A program made the translations under genes and the position numbers. The notes below the pieces were generated by a model. It was not told the origin of the DNA, ran no database searches, and worked only from the letters and a program-made list of their open reading frames with translations. 6,045 nt of DNA, from contig WFTN01000411.1 of the NCBI GenBank assembly GCA_015485455.1, positions 1-6,045 on the forward strand, written 5' to 3'. Position 1 is the stretch's first letter; each line of letters begins with the position of its first letter. Shown piece by piece: positions 5,188-6,045 of this stretch. The stretch comes from Planctomycetota bacterium. Its GTDB lineage: Bacteria; Planctomycetota; GCA-002687715; DRQF01.

Positions 5188-6045
5188 ATGGCTGTTATTC
5201 GAACCAAGGACGTGACTCGGTGGTATGACAATGTCATTGCCTTGACGCGGATCAACATTGACATTGCTCAGGGAATAACCGCTCTCTTGGGACCCAATGG
5301 CGCTGGCAAATCCACGCTCTTAGGAATCTTGACCGGCCAGCTCCGGGCTACTATGGGAGAAGTCCACATCTTTGGCGAACCGGTGTGGGGGAACTCTGGG
5401 CTCAATCGTCGCATGGGGATTTGCCATCAATACGACAATTTCTACGAGAACATGACGGCCATCGATTTCACTACTTTGATGGCCAAGTTGTCAGGTTTTA
5501 GACGTCCGGTTTTGGGTGGACGAGTGAAAGATATTCTCAATGAGGTTGGGCTGGTGGAAACCGCTTGGAATCGGAAGATTAAAGGCTTCAGTAAAGGCAT
5601 GCGGCAACGTGTGAAGTTGGCGCAAGCCATGATTCACAATCCGGATCTCTTGTTTCTGGACGAGCCTATGACGGGCCTCGACCCTGTAGGGCGCCATGAC
5701 ATCGCAGCGATCATCAAGTCTTGGGCAGATCGGGGTAAGACGGTTGTTGTTTCGACCCACATCCTTCATGAGGTCGAGGAATTGACCGATCAGATCGTCC
5801 TGCTTGCGGATGGAAGAGTGGTTGCGGAGGGTGATGTGCATGACATCCGCAGTTCTCTTGAAGATCATCCCTATACCATCAAGGTTGTCTGTGACCAGCC
5901 TCGTTTCTTGGCCGAGAGGATCATGGGAGATCCCCGCGTTGAGTCTTTGGTGGTGGAAGAAGGTGGGACCATTGAGCCCAGGCTTCTGATTCGAACACGG
6001 AAGGCAGATGATGTGTTTGCCTTGATCACGAAAGAAGTTGTCAAC
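5188..6045 (+). CDS. ABC-2 type exporter ATP-binding protein (ATPase 2), 3' end missing
   Basis: The frame is open from ATG 5188 to the right edge: 286 codons without a stop, so the last residues are missing. GGAGG at 5173-5177, ten bases upstream, supports the start, which lies 2 bases after the permease stop. Motifs are Walker A GPNGAGKST (35-43), Q-loop Gln81 in GICHQYDN, signature FSKGM (134-138), Walker B LLFLDE (154-159), D-loop GLDP (163-166) within EPMTGLDPVGR, and H-loop His191. Residues about 225 onward form a C-terminal extension, so only a few tens of residues should be lacking. It differs clearly from ATPase 1 in sequence and has a canonical Q-loop, so it is not a recent tandem copy. 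Either the two ATPases pair on one transporter, or each serves its own permease, with a second permease expected downstream. Confidence 0.93.
   Translation, partial: MAVIRTKDVTRWYDNVIALTRINIDIAQGITALLGPNGAGKSTLLGILTGQLRATMGEVHIFGEPVWGNSGLNRRMGICHQYDNFYENMTAIDFTTLMAKLSGFRRPVLGGRVKDILNEVGLVETAWNRKIKGFSKGMRQRVKLAQAMIHNPDLLFLDEPMTGLDPVGRHDIAAIIKSWADRGKTVVVSTHILHEVEELTDQIVLLADGRVVAEGDVHDIRSSLEDHPYTIKVVCDQPRFLAERIMGDPRVESLVVEEGGTIEPRLLIRTRKADDVFALITKEVVN

Noticed and set aside
1..6045. CRISPR arrays, insertion sequences, tRNA or rRNA genes
   Set aside because: No regularly spaced repeats, transposase-like frames, tRNA cloverleaf landmarks or conserved rRNA stretches were found on reading either strand.

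Overview
The window reads as an ordinary bacterial chromosome segment of roughly half G+C (by eye). It carries four complete or near-complete genes and two genes cut by the edges. Every start that can be judged has a clear Shine-Dalgarno sequence except the left-hand gene. The mix of a BtpA/SgcQ-family barrel protein, a secreted TraB/TIKI-type protein and an ABC-2 exporter of ATPase-permease-ATPase layout would suit Planctomycetota or another deep-branching Gram-negative group. That taxonomic guess is inference; no marker gene settles it.

Layout. Positions 1-379 (minus strand) hold the N-terminal half of a BtpA-family protein that runs off the left edge. A 120-base divergent intergenic region follows, with candidate promoters in both directions and an 11-bp-phased direct repeat. 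Positions 500-1345 (plus) encode a secreted protein of unknown function, closed by a good intrinsic terminator at 1371-1399. Positions 1400-2119 hold about 720 bases without a convincing gene, lying between convergent genes. This tract contains a long-range inverted repeat, a pair of palindromes 21 bp apart, and several further hairpins. Positions 2120-3106 (minus) encode an exported TraB/PrgY/TIKI-superfamily protein with a lysine-rich tail. A 134-base divergent region separates it from an ABC-exporter operon on the plus strand: ATPase 1 (3241-4182), permease (4169-5185, overlapping by 14 bases) and ATPase 2 (5188 to the right edge, incomplete).

How the genes relate. The three ABC genes are translationally packed and almost certainly one transcription unit making one ABC-2 type exporter, perhaps with a second permease beyond the edge. 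The two secreted proteins and the exporter all concern the envelope, but nothing in the sequence ties them into one pathway. No mobile element, CRISPR array, tRNA or rRNA was seen. No clearly new system was found. The most unexplained material is the structured non-coding tract at 1400-2119, followed by the unrecognised secreted protein at 500-1345.
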